DNA from: Rhodosorus marinus
Taxonomy: Eukaryota; Rhodophyta; Stylonematophyceae; Stylonematales; Stylonemataceae
Direction of reading: 5' to 3'
Assembly: GCA_029953675.1 (NCBI GenBank)
Contig: JAMWBK010000003.1
Span: 2,356,001 to 2,420,000 of the forward strand
Length of the DNA: 64,000 nt
The notes under the pieces were generated by a model. That model saw nothing but the letters and a program-made list of their open reading frames with translations. It made no database searches and was not told where the DNA came from. Shown here one piece after another: positions 34,963-46,653 of the stretch (positions are counted from its first letter, which is position 1; every line of letters begins with the position of its first letter). A program made the position numbers and the translations under genes.

Positions 34963-35688
34963 ATGGTATTCGTGATTGTGAACAAGGAAATCAAGAGCGT
35001 TTTGGAAGAATCCAGAAAGAGGGATGATGTTCCTGAAGAGGTTAGGATCGAAATGGAATCTTACTTTTCAGGAGGATCTGCGAAGGGGGAGGAGGGCTTG
35101 ATCCGCCACCGTACGCTTGCTCACGTTTGTGGGGTTGGGGGTTTGTCGATGGAACACATCCTGAGCCGAACGGAGCTGAAGCTAGTTGACCGCATACCTC
35201 GAGCTTCGGAAAGACCCAAGGAGCTGGACGAAAGGTTGGCCAAACTCAGAGTTGAATTGGAAAGGAAACAATATGAAGCCATGGTAAAGGATGTTTCGGG
35301 CCGAAGACATGACAACAGCCTGGCCGCGGGCATGGACATGGTTGATTTGCGCAACCAGACGTCAGTTGGATTGAACGTCATAGTGACGATGCTCACTGGT
35401 TACGCTGTTGGCCATTTTCTTGTACGGACTTACTTTGGTTCCTCCCATTACGGTCTCTATGGGGGCTTGGTTGGTCTAATAATCGGTCTTGGCGTTGAGG
35501 CTACGTTGGTTATAACAAGAATTTATTCGCTGGACAAGGATAAGGAGCTCAAAAGCGAAAGGAATAGTCGGGGATCATCCGTGCGTTCGTCCGCGGCGGC
35601 AAGTGTAAGCAGTAAGGATAGAAAGGAGGACGATCCCTTCCGAGCTGCAGAACTTGAAGCGACGAGACCGTTGATCACGCGTGCGTAA
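34963..35688 (+). CDS. VMA12: V-ATPase assembly factor Vma12/TMEM199
   Basis: ER membrane protein needed to assemble the V0 sector of the vacuolar ATPase. Single exon, 241 aa, ATG at 34963. The family pattern is present: IRHRTLAHVCG then LSMEHILSRTELKLVDRIPR, followed by ERPKELDERLAKLRVELERK and QYEAMVKDV. After this come two hydrophobic segments (SVGLNVIVTMLTGYAVGHFL and YGGLVGLIIGLGVEATLVIT) forming the ER hairpin. The C-terminal tail is charged and Ser-rich (cytosolic), longer than in yeast. Convergent with the beta-helix gene (stop 36358). Confidence 0.85.
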   Translation: MVFVIVNKEIKSVLEESRKRDDVPEEVRIEMESYFSGGSAKGEEGLIRHRTLAHVCGVGGLSMEHILSRTELKLVDRIPRASERPKELDERLAKLRVELERKQYEAMVKDVSGRRHDNSLAAGMDMVDLRNQTSVGLNVIVTMLTGYAVGHFLVRTYFGSSHYGLYGGLVGLIIGLGVEATLVITRIYSLDKDKELKSERNSRGSSVRSSAAASVSSKDRKEDDPFRAAELEATRPLITRA

Positions 35689-36357
35689 GGAGCCATTGCG
35701 AATTTTTCACCTTCGCGACCGGATCCAATGTCTACGAGAGTCATGAAGATATGTTCGCAGGGGCGGAGGAGCTCCTAAGTTGATTCTGAGACGCCCTAGG
35801 TGCTCCGCTGTGCTAACTTTGCTTCTCAGATGTCTCCGTTCAGTGATAACCCGCGTCTAGTGGGGAGGGAGCTGTTGGAACTGGTTGTGTTCCAAGCCCT
35901 ACTCGGAGGGGAAAGGTTTGCAAAGGATCCCTGTCGCGAAGACACTTCAAGTACATTACAAGGCTTCTGCAGCAGAAAACTAATGCTGGGGTGGAGGAGT
36001 TAGCGCGGTCCTTCGGATACTTCCAGCGAGGGAGACCATTTCGATCGAACAAGGTGGGTCAACGCAGTCCACAATCACAGGACGGTAACAGGGCGAAGGA
36101 AGGGGACAGCCGATGGACCAGGCGCCAATACTTCCGACTTGACAACTCAACCCCGAAGGAAGGCGAGCCTGATGTATAGATTTTAACTTTTATTATAGCT
36201 GATTCGCCTGGTACACTTAAAGTACAAATGATAGCGTCTTCCGCTGTTTTGCCCAGCTGTACAATTGAGCACTTCGGTAGAGAACATATCAAGGTGAAAA
36301 TAGTTGTAGCCACTGCTTTTGTCCGTCAAATACATGTTCTGGGAACCTTCCCAAAAA
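35689..36357. other. Convergent intergenic stretch
   Basis: Between the stops of Vma12 and the beta-helix gene. No supported gene. Confidence 0.5.
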
Positions 36358-37503
36358 TCAAACCACTATAACCTTCTTCGTTTGAACATGACCGTTGAAA
36401 TTTTTCACGCGCAGATCTGAGGGAATCTGATTTTTGACGAGCGTTACCCCGTAAAACGTTTTGAACTGCCCGTTGAGCTTTATGCCATCGATGGCGATGT
36501 CCTTTGATCTCGCGATCTTTACGGCAGTACGAGTCGGCCCTCCACTGATAAAGTCCAGCTGGCGCACTCTCAGCACAGTGCATCGCTGAACGTCCACTAG
36601 GGCTTCTGAACCCGGTGCGTCGATGACTCTGACGTCCTCGACGGAGAGATTTCGAATGTTCTTGAGCAGCATCGCCGTACGACATTTCACTAGCGTCACC
36701 CTCGCGATGGTGATATCTGAATGGTCCAGGTCACTGGTCTCACTTACAATACCATAACGGCTGTATTCCACCCTCAAGTCCCTTATAGATATTCCTCTGT
36801 TGATCTCGTATTTACTTCTGCCATGATCTTGGATGGAAATACCATAACGGCACCTGGAAGCGAAGACCTTCCTGATTGTAATAGCTCTGACTCCATCGCT
36901 TACTTCCAACGCTCCCTTCACTCCACAATTGAACGCCTTGATATTCTCCACTAAAATATTCCTCGATTCTATTCTGCCGTCGGCCGCTGTGGTGAGTGAA
37001 ATAACATCCCTGACATTGTTGTGGCCCTCAATAGCCGAGATTTCGCCTCCAACGATCGCGACCGGTTTCTGTCTGTTAGGGGAGACCGTGATACCATCTC
37101 TGGACGAATTCCTGACAGTTCCTCTGCGCACGCGAAACTTCCCTCGAGTAATGTGTAGCAAAGATGCCCTCTGCTTCTGCTTAACCGATTGCTGGTTTCC
37201 AGTGAATACGAAGTCGTAAAGCTGGAAATCTTGAGACATTACTTTCATCAGAACGGTTTTGCCAACTCCTTGCTTGAGCCGTGCCTTGACCCCCCGGATT
37301 GTTATTGGTTTCTTAATGTAGATCGTCGTTGCGACAACCCATTCACAATTACCTGAGCTTACCATGGTAGCACCCCATGGGGCCTTTTCCAGTTGATACT
37401 TAAGACTTCTCCAACAATCCAGTTGAATTTGTTTGCCCTCGCTCATGCGGGAGGCAAAGAGCGCCGCCAGCAGACACAACACCAGCAGCTTTTGATTCAT
37501 CAT
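36358..37503 (-). CDS. Secreted right-handed beta-helix repeat protein
   Basis: Intronless frame of 381 aa from ATG 37503 (two Met in a row; the second at 37500 is equally possible) to TGA 36358-36360. The N-terminus MMNQKLLVLCLLAALFASRM is a clear signal peptide. The mature part consists of about 20-25-residue coils rich in Ile/Val and Asn (GVKARLKQGV, RRGTVRNSSRDGITVSPN, IRKVFASRCRYGISIQDHGR, IRDLRVEYSRYGIVSETSD). This is the pattern of pectate-lyase-like parallel beta-helices. It is unusually basic (many Arg/Lys). Catalytic residues of a specific polysaccharide lyase or hydrolase family cannot be assigned. A role in the cell wall or extracellular matrix is possible. A TATA-like box lies about 95 bp upstream. 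Confidence 0.7.
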   Translation of the reverse strand: MMNQKLLVLCLLAALFASRMSEGKQIQLDCWRSLKYQLEKAPWGATMVSSGNCEWVVATTIYIKKPITIRGVKARLKQGVGKTVLMKVMSQDFQLYDFVFTGNQQSVKQKQRASLLHITRGKFRVRRGTVRNSSRDGITVSPNRQKPVAIVGGEISAIEGHNNVRDVISLTTAADGRIESRNILVENIKAFNCGVKGALEVSDGVRAITIRKVFASRCRYGISIQDHGRSKYEINRGISIRDLRVEYSRYGIVSETSDLDHSDITIARVTLVKCRTAMLLKNIRNLSVEDVRVIDAPGSEALVDVQRCTVLRVRQLDFISGGPTRTAVKIARSKDIAIDGIKLNGQFKTFYGVTLVKNQIPSDLRVKNFNGHVQTKKVIVV

Positions 37504-37594
37504 CAATCAGTGAACGGACTACCAGCTTCGAATCTAGCGAAGAACGGCCGTGGACGTGCGCCGTTGAGCTGTGTATGAGACTTGGTCATGGACT

Positions 37595-37604
37595 TCATAT
37601 ATAG
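37595..37604 (-). promoter_or_regulatory. TATA-like box of the beta-helix gene
   Basis: Minus strand CTATATATGA lies about 92-101 bp upstream of ATG 37503. It is the clearest TATA-type element in the window and sits at a gene without a skewed leader, suggesting a different promoter class. Confidence 0.45.
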
Positions 37605-40600
37605 TCAGTGATTCATCGCACTACAGCGCCAGTGCCCGCCGACATTGAATCGATCCAGAGAAAGAGTGACTTGAGACTAAGCCCTGGCTTGGAAATACGT
37701 AAAGTTAAAAAAAGTCCATGATTTTCCACAGAAACAAACGATGGGCGATGCTGAGCGGAGAAATCACTTCATTGGACAAAATAGAAAATGGCAGAATTCC
37801 CCTTCCCTTCTCCAATTCCATAGGCTACTATGAGAAGCCCAAGAAATAAGATGAATTAAGAGCTGAGGAACAGAAGCACGGAGCTGGGTGAGCAATGAAA
37901 CACTGCAAAAAAAGAAAGAAAACACACAAAAGAAACCATGGTCTCCACAGAGCCCCCTTGTCTCTCCCACCTTACCCCCCCTTCCCCTCCCCTTGGGAGG
38001 GGAAGACCACAGGGGATGTGTAGTAGCCATCGAGACTGCCAAGGGGTTATAGCATAAGTTAAATCCTGAATCTAAACTCTGTCCATAGAATCAAAAATGC
38101 ATCCCTATCCGTTTGAATAACTAACGCGTTCAGACGGACCAAAAAAAAAGAAAACGTATGAAACCAAAAAAAAAAATGTCGAAATTTGCTGCCGGTTGTT
38201 GCTGCCCCGATGCTGCAATGCTGCTGCGGCAATACTGCTACCCCTTTGTCTCGTGGATCGACACACTATGAACCGGGTTCGTTCGGTCCATCGATCGTAG
38301 CCGCTTGGATCAATAGAGATTAAGGACCGGCGTTTACATGTGTTTTAAAAACATTCAAAAAATAGAAAAAGGAAATTCGTGCAACCCCCACCAAAAACAA
38401 GAGAAAAAAAATCCTTTCACGATTTAGAAGTGCTGGTTACGAGGCCTTCCTGGTCATGAAGCTTTGTCGTGGAAATTGAAAATGTATTCAGCCAAAGGGA
38501 TTTCTGTCGGTTCTGACTTCTTCTTGCTCCCTTCACCCCCCTGCAAACAAAATCCTGCTCCTCAAATGAACAGAAATCCTTTGGCAGGCTTGTATTTGCT
38601 TTGTTCCCCCTTCCCTCCCTTTCTCCCTTCCTCCCCCCCCCCCTCAACCCCCACCACTTTTTCTGGGCAGAATCCGTTTCTTGCCAGTCCGACAGTTTTC
38701 ATTAAAACTTGCCCACTTAAAAAACTGTTTTATAGGAATTTGTTAACCCAAAAACAAATACACAACAAAATACCGGCATCGAAAAAGCATCGTAAACGAG
38801 TACATCAACAATGATAACATATACACACACCGCCAGAACCCCCCAAATTGTGCTCCGCGCCGGCCACCAATAATCTTCCGAAGTTTGTGGATCAGAGTGT
38901 TTGGGGTGAAGAATAAAACAAAAGAGAACGCACGAGCTGGAGGAGACGCCGTTTTTCTTTATATTCGATGCTCCGGGGTCTCGCTCTCTCCTCTGGGTAC
39001 CTTCTTCAGCAAGTTCAAAAAGAAAGAGAAACATACCAGAAAGCAAAAAAAAATTGTCAACGGACAATCTTCTCTTTTCAACGCCAGGGCCCTTCAACCT
39101 GCTCAAAAGGTCTCTCTATTACATTGATTCACATCCAAACCGTCTCCCGCGGGAAGCGGGTGTAAAAGGGGGGCTGGTGGAACGGTTTACGTCTTGCTCA
39201 ACTTTCTCCGAGGTTGCATTGGCAAAACGCCTCGAGCCATCTATTCAAATTCTGACAAACTTCTCTACAAGAAGTTCTAGTCCGTAGTCTCAAATTAGAA
39301 ACGTCCTTCTTCATAATTGTATTTTATTTCCGAAAAATACTGGCCTCTGCTGAATGGATTAGGGGAAATATGGATCGCGACGAAAGGAATATTCAAAATT
39401 TTCTGGGTTAGTTAGGATCAGTCGATCCTAGATAGTATTGTTTTTGGATATATTTTTTGAATTTGTTTGCGTAAACACGAACCACCTCGGATCGGTAGTG
39501 AATCAATCTGTACGCCCCAGCTTATTGGAGCTGAAGCGTGGCGCACGCCAGCGATGAGATAGCCTAAGCAGACAGAAACAGGGGGGAATAGAAACCCCCA
39601 AGGGTTCTCCCCCCCTTCCGGTGGTGAGGTGATGTCCATGCTCAGTCTCTGACCAGGACTATCGGGGGTTGCTAGTTTTGTAAAGCACCTGTCTGTCCGT
39701 TGAGAACTGAAAATGCGTGGAGGGAATTAAATGTGTATTGACATCTTGTTTCTTCGTCCTTCTGAACGTGCGGAAGGGAATGTGAAAACGTTTTGCATTT
39801 GGCTTGCTTCTACAATTGCGAAACTCGGTACTAGTCGCGGGGAAGGTACTCGCATACGTCCTGATGCTAAACTTCTCTGCCACGCGGGCTCTTACTGAAC
39901 AGTCTACAAATGAAAATTCGCCCGATCACGAGTGCCAAGTTTCAGGGCATGAGCAGCATTTTTGGCAAGCGGCGAATGCGCGGAAGGGAAGGCCCACTGC
40001 CCAGCCCTGACATTCTCCCTGCACGTTTGTCGCAGTTGGCGCAGAGAACGTTTTCGGTCAGCCTATGTTTATCAAGGCCCTAGGTTTTCGTGATAGCGTA
40101 GGATGTACCAGAGACCAGTCAATCCTCCCGTTTACGTAGTCCCCATCTGACCTTACTCCTACAAAGCGCGGCGGTCATGACCACATATTAGCACTAATCC
40201 TTGACAGTTGCCAGTTGTCTAAATTGCACCAATTTACGGTTTTTCGTGCGGGGATTGTACCTCGATTGTACTCGAAGAGCAAGAACTCGTCCCAAAATGA
40301 TTGAAGCCTTCACAAAAACAAAAACTTCTGCTCGGAATGTCAAACTTTGGGGTTAGCCATAGCGAGTTTAAGGGCTATTCAAAACTAGCCCCCCCGGCAC
40401 GGTAACCAGAAACGTAGCCTGTCTTACGGGGTTCTACTGCTCTTGCAGAGTATCTACAGCCATTAGTCGGCTCTGGAACCCGCGTCTCGGCTGCTTGGCT
40501 GCCTCCTCAATGAAATGGAGAGCAATAATATAATTGTATATTCAAAATCATTTGGTTTTTCGGCTTTCCGCACAAAATCCCTTCCTTCAGCGGCCTCGAA

Positions 40601-42235
40601 AGGAAAGGACAAAAGCCAACCCAAAGCAAAACAGCGATATTATTTTGAATGCGTCCAGTGTTATCCGCAAAAAAAAATAATACAGGGAATGGTGCTCCAG
40701 CTTCAAAGCAGGTTCCAGCAAATGGAAAGCGCTTCGAAACGAATTCGGTACGATGCTGATGCTTAGCAATTTCAAGATGGGCGCAAGAGCGCAAACTACT
40801 TTTCTCTCAAGCGGGGGGTCGTGCGGGCCTCTCTAGATGTCCTCAGCGCTGTATGAACTCTGAAGAGCCTCCGACCGAAATTCACAGAAAACCACCGAGC
40901 AAGCTTTACGACGTGTGCATAACAGCTGAGCTTAAAAAGCGTTTCTGGCAGCCGCTCCTGGACGTCGTCGTTTCCCAGGGCAGTTCACAACCTGCTTCTC
41001 GGCTACTATTGAAATCGTCCAGGCGTAGGGTAGCCACCTGAAGTATTCTTCAGGTGGCTAACGTCGTGACGACAGAGCTCGTCCACAAAAGCGCACTTAG
41101 GAATCTGATCTCCCTCTGGTCGGACGCGTCACATCAGTCTGTTCCGGTTGCAGTAGAGGTCTTCAGATTCATGAAAAGTTCTTTTGTGGCGTGGCTTTGT
41201 GACTGTACTATCGACTACGATGGCAGTTACTCGCGTCATAGCTCTTCCATCAGTTTTGATGCTGCGGCTTTCTAACGTCGCTTCAGTTGTGGATGCCCGG
41301 CATCTCTCTTTCGCCTAACCCACTCGCCCCCAGCATTGTCATCCCTGGATAAACGATTTCGTTACACAAAAAACGTTTTCAACGTACGGAACTAAATTGG
41401 TTTCAGACGTCTCATTTCGGTTCATGAATCGAGCTTCTAAGGCAGCGGTGGACTCAAGGGTAATCTGGCGCTAGGACACTGACAGAAACTTCGTGCCGCG
41501 TTGCAGTAGGTAGTTGGCCACAAAACTTTACGGTTGCCCTCAGTATTCTCCGGGGCGCTCAACTTGACGGTCAAGCTACTGCAACAAGACTGGATCAGCT
41601 CGACTCTTTCCGTATCAAGCACCCTCCTCATTGATCCATGTACAAATTAAGGTCATTGTTGTAGAATAAGAAACTTGTCAAAATACTTCGTCTCTCCCGG
41701 AACGCAATTCCCAAATCGACAAGATTTAAGATTTTATTTCCAAAACTAGAAACAAAAATTCTTAATACAATTCATAGCGAACTATTTAATACATATATCA
41801 CATATCACGTTACTCCAACGTCAAAAAAATAAAATTATTCTGGATGAGATAATTTGTTAAAAAATTGTTATTGTGTCATTATTGGCAAGTTCGAGCCTCC
41901 ATGATATAATATTTCCTTGATTTAAGAGGGTATTGTGTCGAAGCGTTTAGTTATTTACCTATTCATGAATTGTGCTGACTGACAAAAAACACGTTGTCAC
42001 GTTCTGTCCGATAAAAAGCATATTAGTACAGACATGTCGGCATTAATATTGAATAAACCTATAAAAATAAGGGGTGCATGATAGAAGCTGTCTGGTAACC
42101 GGACATGTTTTTTCAAATATTCCCATTCACATATGGAACTTTTTTCTTCATTTAGTTGATATCTAGCATACGTCCTTTTTCTATCGGACCGTTTATGACA
42201 ACCCTAGTTTTCTATATGGAGCTCGTTGGGTAAGA
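37605..42235. other. 4.6-kb gene-poor region
   Basis: No recognised gene. It contains C-rich tracts (37960-38000, 38520-38660 with a run of ten or more C), a perfect 13-bp hairpin at 41031-41060, and an AT-rich block at 41690-42200 that adjoins the leader of the next gene. Short frames (for example 40853-41041, whose stop lies in the hairpin stem) lack family resemblance. Confidence 0.5.
41031..41060. other. Perfect 13-bp inverted repeat with 4-nt loop
   Basis: TAGCCACCTGAAG, TATT, CTTCAGGTGGCTA. It is followed by a second small palindrome (GTCGTGACGAC, about 41064-41074). No transposase or gene is next to it. Confidence 0.9.
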
Positions 42236-42479
42236 TAGAAGGGGGATGGGGATGGGGATGGGGACATGGGTGGGAAAGGGCTTTGGGGGAGTGCGGTAGT
42301 TGCATGGCTAGCGCATTCGCTCTGTAGTCTTTCTTCTTCTTGTTTTTCTCCGCTTCTGATGTTTCCGGTTTTGTTTTTGAGGGGGGTGGGGGGTTCGACT
42401 GGTTATCAGATTATGTGAATGGAAAGCAGAAAAAACTCTGTAGGCCCGTATTTTTTTCTTTTGCGGGTTAGGAAGGGGG
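42236..42479 (+). promoter_or_regulatory. G+T-rich leader of the FHA/CHD-like gene with GGGGAT repeats
   Basis: Begins with about four GGGGAT units (42242-42264) and continues G/T-rich, C-poor up to the ATG. The AT-rich block 41690-42200 is immediately upstream. Four G-runs in a row could form a quadruplex. Confidence 0.45.
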
Positions 42480-45400
42480 ATGTCCACGATGAGGGTGTTG
42501 CCCATGGGGTCGAAGAGGGAAGGCGTTGTTGAGAAGCGTGGTGGTAGCGGCAAGTTGGTCGCTCCGGAGAACTATGCGTTCGCGAAATTGCAAGGGGCGG
42601 TCTTCGAAACAAAGGAAAAGGCCTGCGAACAGAGGTTCGACTTCTACATGACTTCGGATCGACTGGTCCTCGGTAGATCGAGCGCGAGCACTGATGATCC
42701 CCTTGATGTGATTGACGACGGCGTTGATATGGGCGCGGGAGACTCTAGTAAACTATCAAGGAAGCATGCAAGCATCTATTTTAGTTCTAAGACGTCAAAC
42801 TTCGAGCTGCAATGCGAGGGAAGGAATGGCCTTACCATAACACAGAACGGGATCACCTCTGTCATGAAACCCGAAACGCCAGCGTGCACTCTGCGGTCCC
42901 GTGCTCTTATTCAGATGGGGGAATGTATGTTCTGTTTCCTGCTTCCAGTGATCCCACCAAGTCCGGAGGAGCCTCGAGATTGGATAAAGGCAGACCACAA
43001 AAGTTTGCACACGCTTTTGCTTCGATTCGGATACGGCAGATGGGACAAGGTGAAATCTTGCTCAACAAGATTGGAAGATAAGCTAGACGAGGAGCTTATT
43101 TACTTTGCGCGGAAGATGGTCGCAAAATGCTGCATATATGCAAAAGCTGGAATTGAGAAAAAAACCCTTCGAGAGATACTAAAGGAAGACCTACCGGACT
43201 ATCTGTCCTCAGAGGAGCGAGCTCAACTGGTGGAAGCGGATCTTAAGGAAGCTGGCTCGTCCGCACAGGAAGGTTAGTAGGCGATGTTCCGGATCCGCTA
43301 CACCTTCGTCATGAAAAGTTTTCTAAGGGTTGTTTGGGCCTGATCCCATTGCAGGTGAGAGGCGAAAATTCCTGAGATGGGCGCGCAAGTTCAGGCTACT
43401 GCAGAATCTGCGAGAGGCTGTGAAGCATTCATCGATGGGACGGGTGAAGAAGGGGCAGTTACTGATCAACACGCCTCCTCCAGCGAGCTGGTGGACTTCA
43501 GAAGATGACTACACTTTGGCTGTTGGTATCTATCGCCACGGGTGCGTACTTTGATAGCCTTCATGTGCTCGTCGTATCTACTGAATCACTTTTACCGTAT
43601 AATTTGGGTTGATTAAGGTACGGGAGCTTCGAATCGGTTAGAACCGATCCCAAGCTCAGCTTTTACGACAGAGTTGTTCCACCCCTAGAACCCGGAGCAA
43701 GGAGTAGCAAGGCTGATTCCACGGGTACGGTGACACAGTCCAGCTACATTTGCTTGCGGTCGTGGATTACGTCTGGCATGTTCGCTCTTGCCCGCACACA
43801 TTGCTCATTCTATGCATTCGAATCATGCGTTGTGTCCCTAGGAGCCAGGGGAGAAAGCGAAGACGACGAAGAAGACGATGTACCCGATGAAGAGGAGGAG
43901 AGGGGCATTGACCAAAAGAACGCCGACTTGGAAAAGGCTGGGAGTCAGGAAAACAATGCTGGTGACGCTCCACTCACTAGTGCCAAGGCGATTCCTGAGG
44001 GACATATTAAGGCAGAGCAGGTTGAGCCAATTATTGTTATTGACGAAGGATCTACCGCTGACGGTAGTAGGGATGCTCCAGAAAAAACGGCTGCGGTCAA
44101 GTCTGAGAATGCTCCCCTCGATAGTGGAAACGAACTGAAGCGCGAAGGCGACGCCGAGACTGACAGAACGAAGCAAGAGGTGGAGCTTAACAAACGCGAG
44201 GAAAAGCACGTCGACCCTGGGCAGAAAAATGAAAAGGCGATTGGATCTACAACGAAGCTCCATCTGCCAAACCCAGAATTGCTCCTGAGGCGCCTTAAGT
44301 CGATCATCAATGCGTGCATGCGTGAGGTGGGGTGCTTAGAATCACGCGGAATACCAAGAGCGTCGCATGCTGACAGGAAGAATTTTTCTCCTCAGATTGA
44401 TCGAGATCAAAGGGAGCTCACGAAGGTCAAGGAGAACGAGGCCAGAGCACGCCAACGAGAGGAAGCAAGACTGGATGTAAGCTTGCGCTAAAGGGTCAAC
44501 AGTATCCCCTCTCTGCATCCAGGATCCAACCGCGATATCTAAAGCTTTCTAGCATCTTCTTGATCTGAAACTAGGCTGCCGCAGCGAAGGATAAGCGCGA
44601 TGCGGAGCGTGTGCGAGAACGAGAAGAACGTCGTGTGAACAGGATGCAAGCCTTCTCGAAGAAGGATGCTGCAGAGTTCGCTAGGAGCATTGTCGACCTG
44701 GGCATTACGTACAAGGTATCGTCTACATCAATCGTTCTTCCTTTGGTTGAGTGCTGTGGGAGGGATTTTTGACTCACTGTTCTCCACGATGGAGTTTCGC
44801 AGTCCGGAAACAAGGTGGACTGGGAGTGGTTTCGCGACCGAGTGGAGTCGTTCCGTCATAAATATTCTGAAACTTTGGATGATGCTCTAACGGTAAACGG
44901 ACTCTCATCCTAGACGACGCGATTGGAGTTCGCTGAACAAGAGTCTTACATTACCATTCTTCTCCGGACCGTAGACAATGATCAAGGAGTGCCACAAGCT
45001 GCAAGAGATGCGGGACCGTGACAAAGACGATATGTCAGATGAGGAGGATGATTTGAAGAGTTCACAGGAGTCTGGTCTTTTTGTACATTCGTTGGAGAGG
45101 GCGGAACGGGTGTTGGAACGTCTGGACTTCTTCAAGTACCTTCGTGTCCAGGTAATTTGAATGAGTCCCGGGCTTTTGGAACATGCTGTTTGCGCACGTG
45201 CTAGCTTCCTCTTTCTTTTCGAAGCTGAGCGCTTAACTTTTTCCTTCCGTAGGTGCTCCAGTATCCAAACCTCCCACAAACACTTAGGGGAGTGAAGCGC
45301 CAGAAGGAGCTCCCGGATTGGTGGAGGTCTGCTCACGACCGTGCTTTGCTTCTTGGCGTAAACAAGCACGGTCTGAATAACTGGGAAGCGATCGCCAAGG

Positions 45401-46254
45401 ACACGGAGCTCGGATTTGAAGGCGCTCGATCTGCTTACATGAGGAAACACGCGGAGCAAACTTTGAATGAGCAGAAATTAGCCTTTCCAAAGACTGGGGC
45501 CTGTCTAAGGCGGGTTCGAAAGATCATAGAGCACTTCAGAACTAGGGTGGAAACTTCGAAGGTAATCGAAGAATTACCGGTAGAAGCCGTTTCAACGGGA
45601 GAGCGGAAGAGCGCGGAAGCTAAACCCGCAAGGGAGGCAAAGGACACAAACGCGGATCGCTCTTCGGGACCGCCCAAAGGAAGCGGGATTGCAGAGCCGA
45701 AGAAGGGAGATCTTAAGACTGGAAATGAGACGAAGGATGTTATCGCGGATGTTGACAGCGAGCCGGCCTTAAAGAAGCGGAAGGGTTCAGCGCCGCGTAG
45801 TGAGGGAAAACCTTTTAGAGTTTCTAATATACTTACTGTGTTCTCGTTTGGGAGTTTGGACGTGGAGGATCTTGAAACTGACGAAGATGGGCTTGTTGCG
45901 CCTATTGGTTTTAGATCGCAAAGGGTTGTGCGCGGCCTTCCTTTCGAGTTTGAAGTGCTCAAATCCGAGGATGGTCGCGATATTGATTATGTAGTTCGTG
46001 CCCCTGGAACCAAACCTGTGTTCGAGACGAGGAGCAACTCACCTTTGGATTCATGGACAAAAATGGCTGTAAAGGCGTTCAGTGATCCGGAGAGCAACCC
46101 GTTCACGGACGGAAAGGCCGCATTTGGACTGAGAGAGCCCGAAGTGCAGGAAGAGCTACGTAGGCTGGTTAATCTCAGGAAGAAGCCGGATGAGAACCCG
46201 CCCGACGTAGAGGTGCGCAAGGACCCAGGGCAAGAAATGGGGACCGGGGAGTAA
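42480..46254 (+). CDS. Chromatin-associated protein: FHA + CHD6-9-like C-terminal modules + FYRN/FYRC-like region
   Basis: Multi-exon gene from ATG 42480 to TAA 46252-46254. Exon 1 (to 43272) encodes an FHA domain: RLVLGRSS, DSSKLSRKHASIYF, and NGLTITQNG. It continues with LLLRFGYGRWDKVKSC. Exons 43355-43541 and 43618 onward give PASWWTSEDDYTLAVGIYRH with GYGSF and DPKLSF. An acidic Glu/Lys-rich linker follows, then FSKKDAAEFARSIVDLGI (44658-44710) and LERAERVLERLDFFKYLRVQ (about 45090-45152). The next segment, LPDWWRSAHDRALLLGVNKH with GLNNWEAI, is at 45310-45390. These match, in order, segments found C-terminal to the helicase in CHD6-9 remodellers. The last exon ends with TVFSFGSLDVEDLETDEDG then LVAPIGFRSQRVV (FYRN-like) and PVFETRSNSPLDSWTKM with AFGLREPEVQEELRRL (FYRC-like). 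No SNF2 ATPase is present. Confidence 0.7.
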
Positions 46255-46653
46255 ATTTTTACAAGGATTGAATAAACCTTTTACTGCACTGTGCATGATG
46301 ATCGACAGACCGGAGTCTTCGTGTCCCTGCGCTGGCCACGGGGCAGGATCAAACCCGCGTCTTCGCCTGCTGTTCTCGCGACAGCAAATTTTCGAATCCT
46401 ACTTCGTCTGGCAGCCCGGGATTGGGAGCATCCTTAAACTGGATATACCGATTCTTCAAGTGGAGCATTTGGACAGAGCCCGCGGATATTCAGGAGTAGC
46501 TCATAGATGAAATCACATATCGTGGACGTGCGTGGAAGGCACCATTCCTATTCAAAGACAACCCTTCCAGGCGCGAAAGAGCTGCAGGAGCAGAAGCCTC
46601 CTCTGCACTTACGTCGATCGGGTACAAATTCGGGATAATACGGCCGCGAGGGT
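46255..46653. other. Convergent intergenic stretch
   Basis: 400 bp between convergent stops. No gene seen. Confidence 0.5.

Noticed and set aside
41031-41060. Histone-type 3' stem-loop
   Set aside because: Histone mRNA stem-loops have a 6-bp stem with a defined consensus; this stem is 13 bp with a different sequence and no histone gene nearby.
42242-42270. Internal telomere repeat
   Set aside because: Only about four GGGGAT units, not a known telomere unit for this lineage as far as I can tell; treated as part of a G-rich leader.
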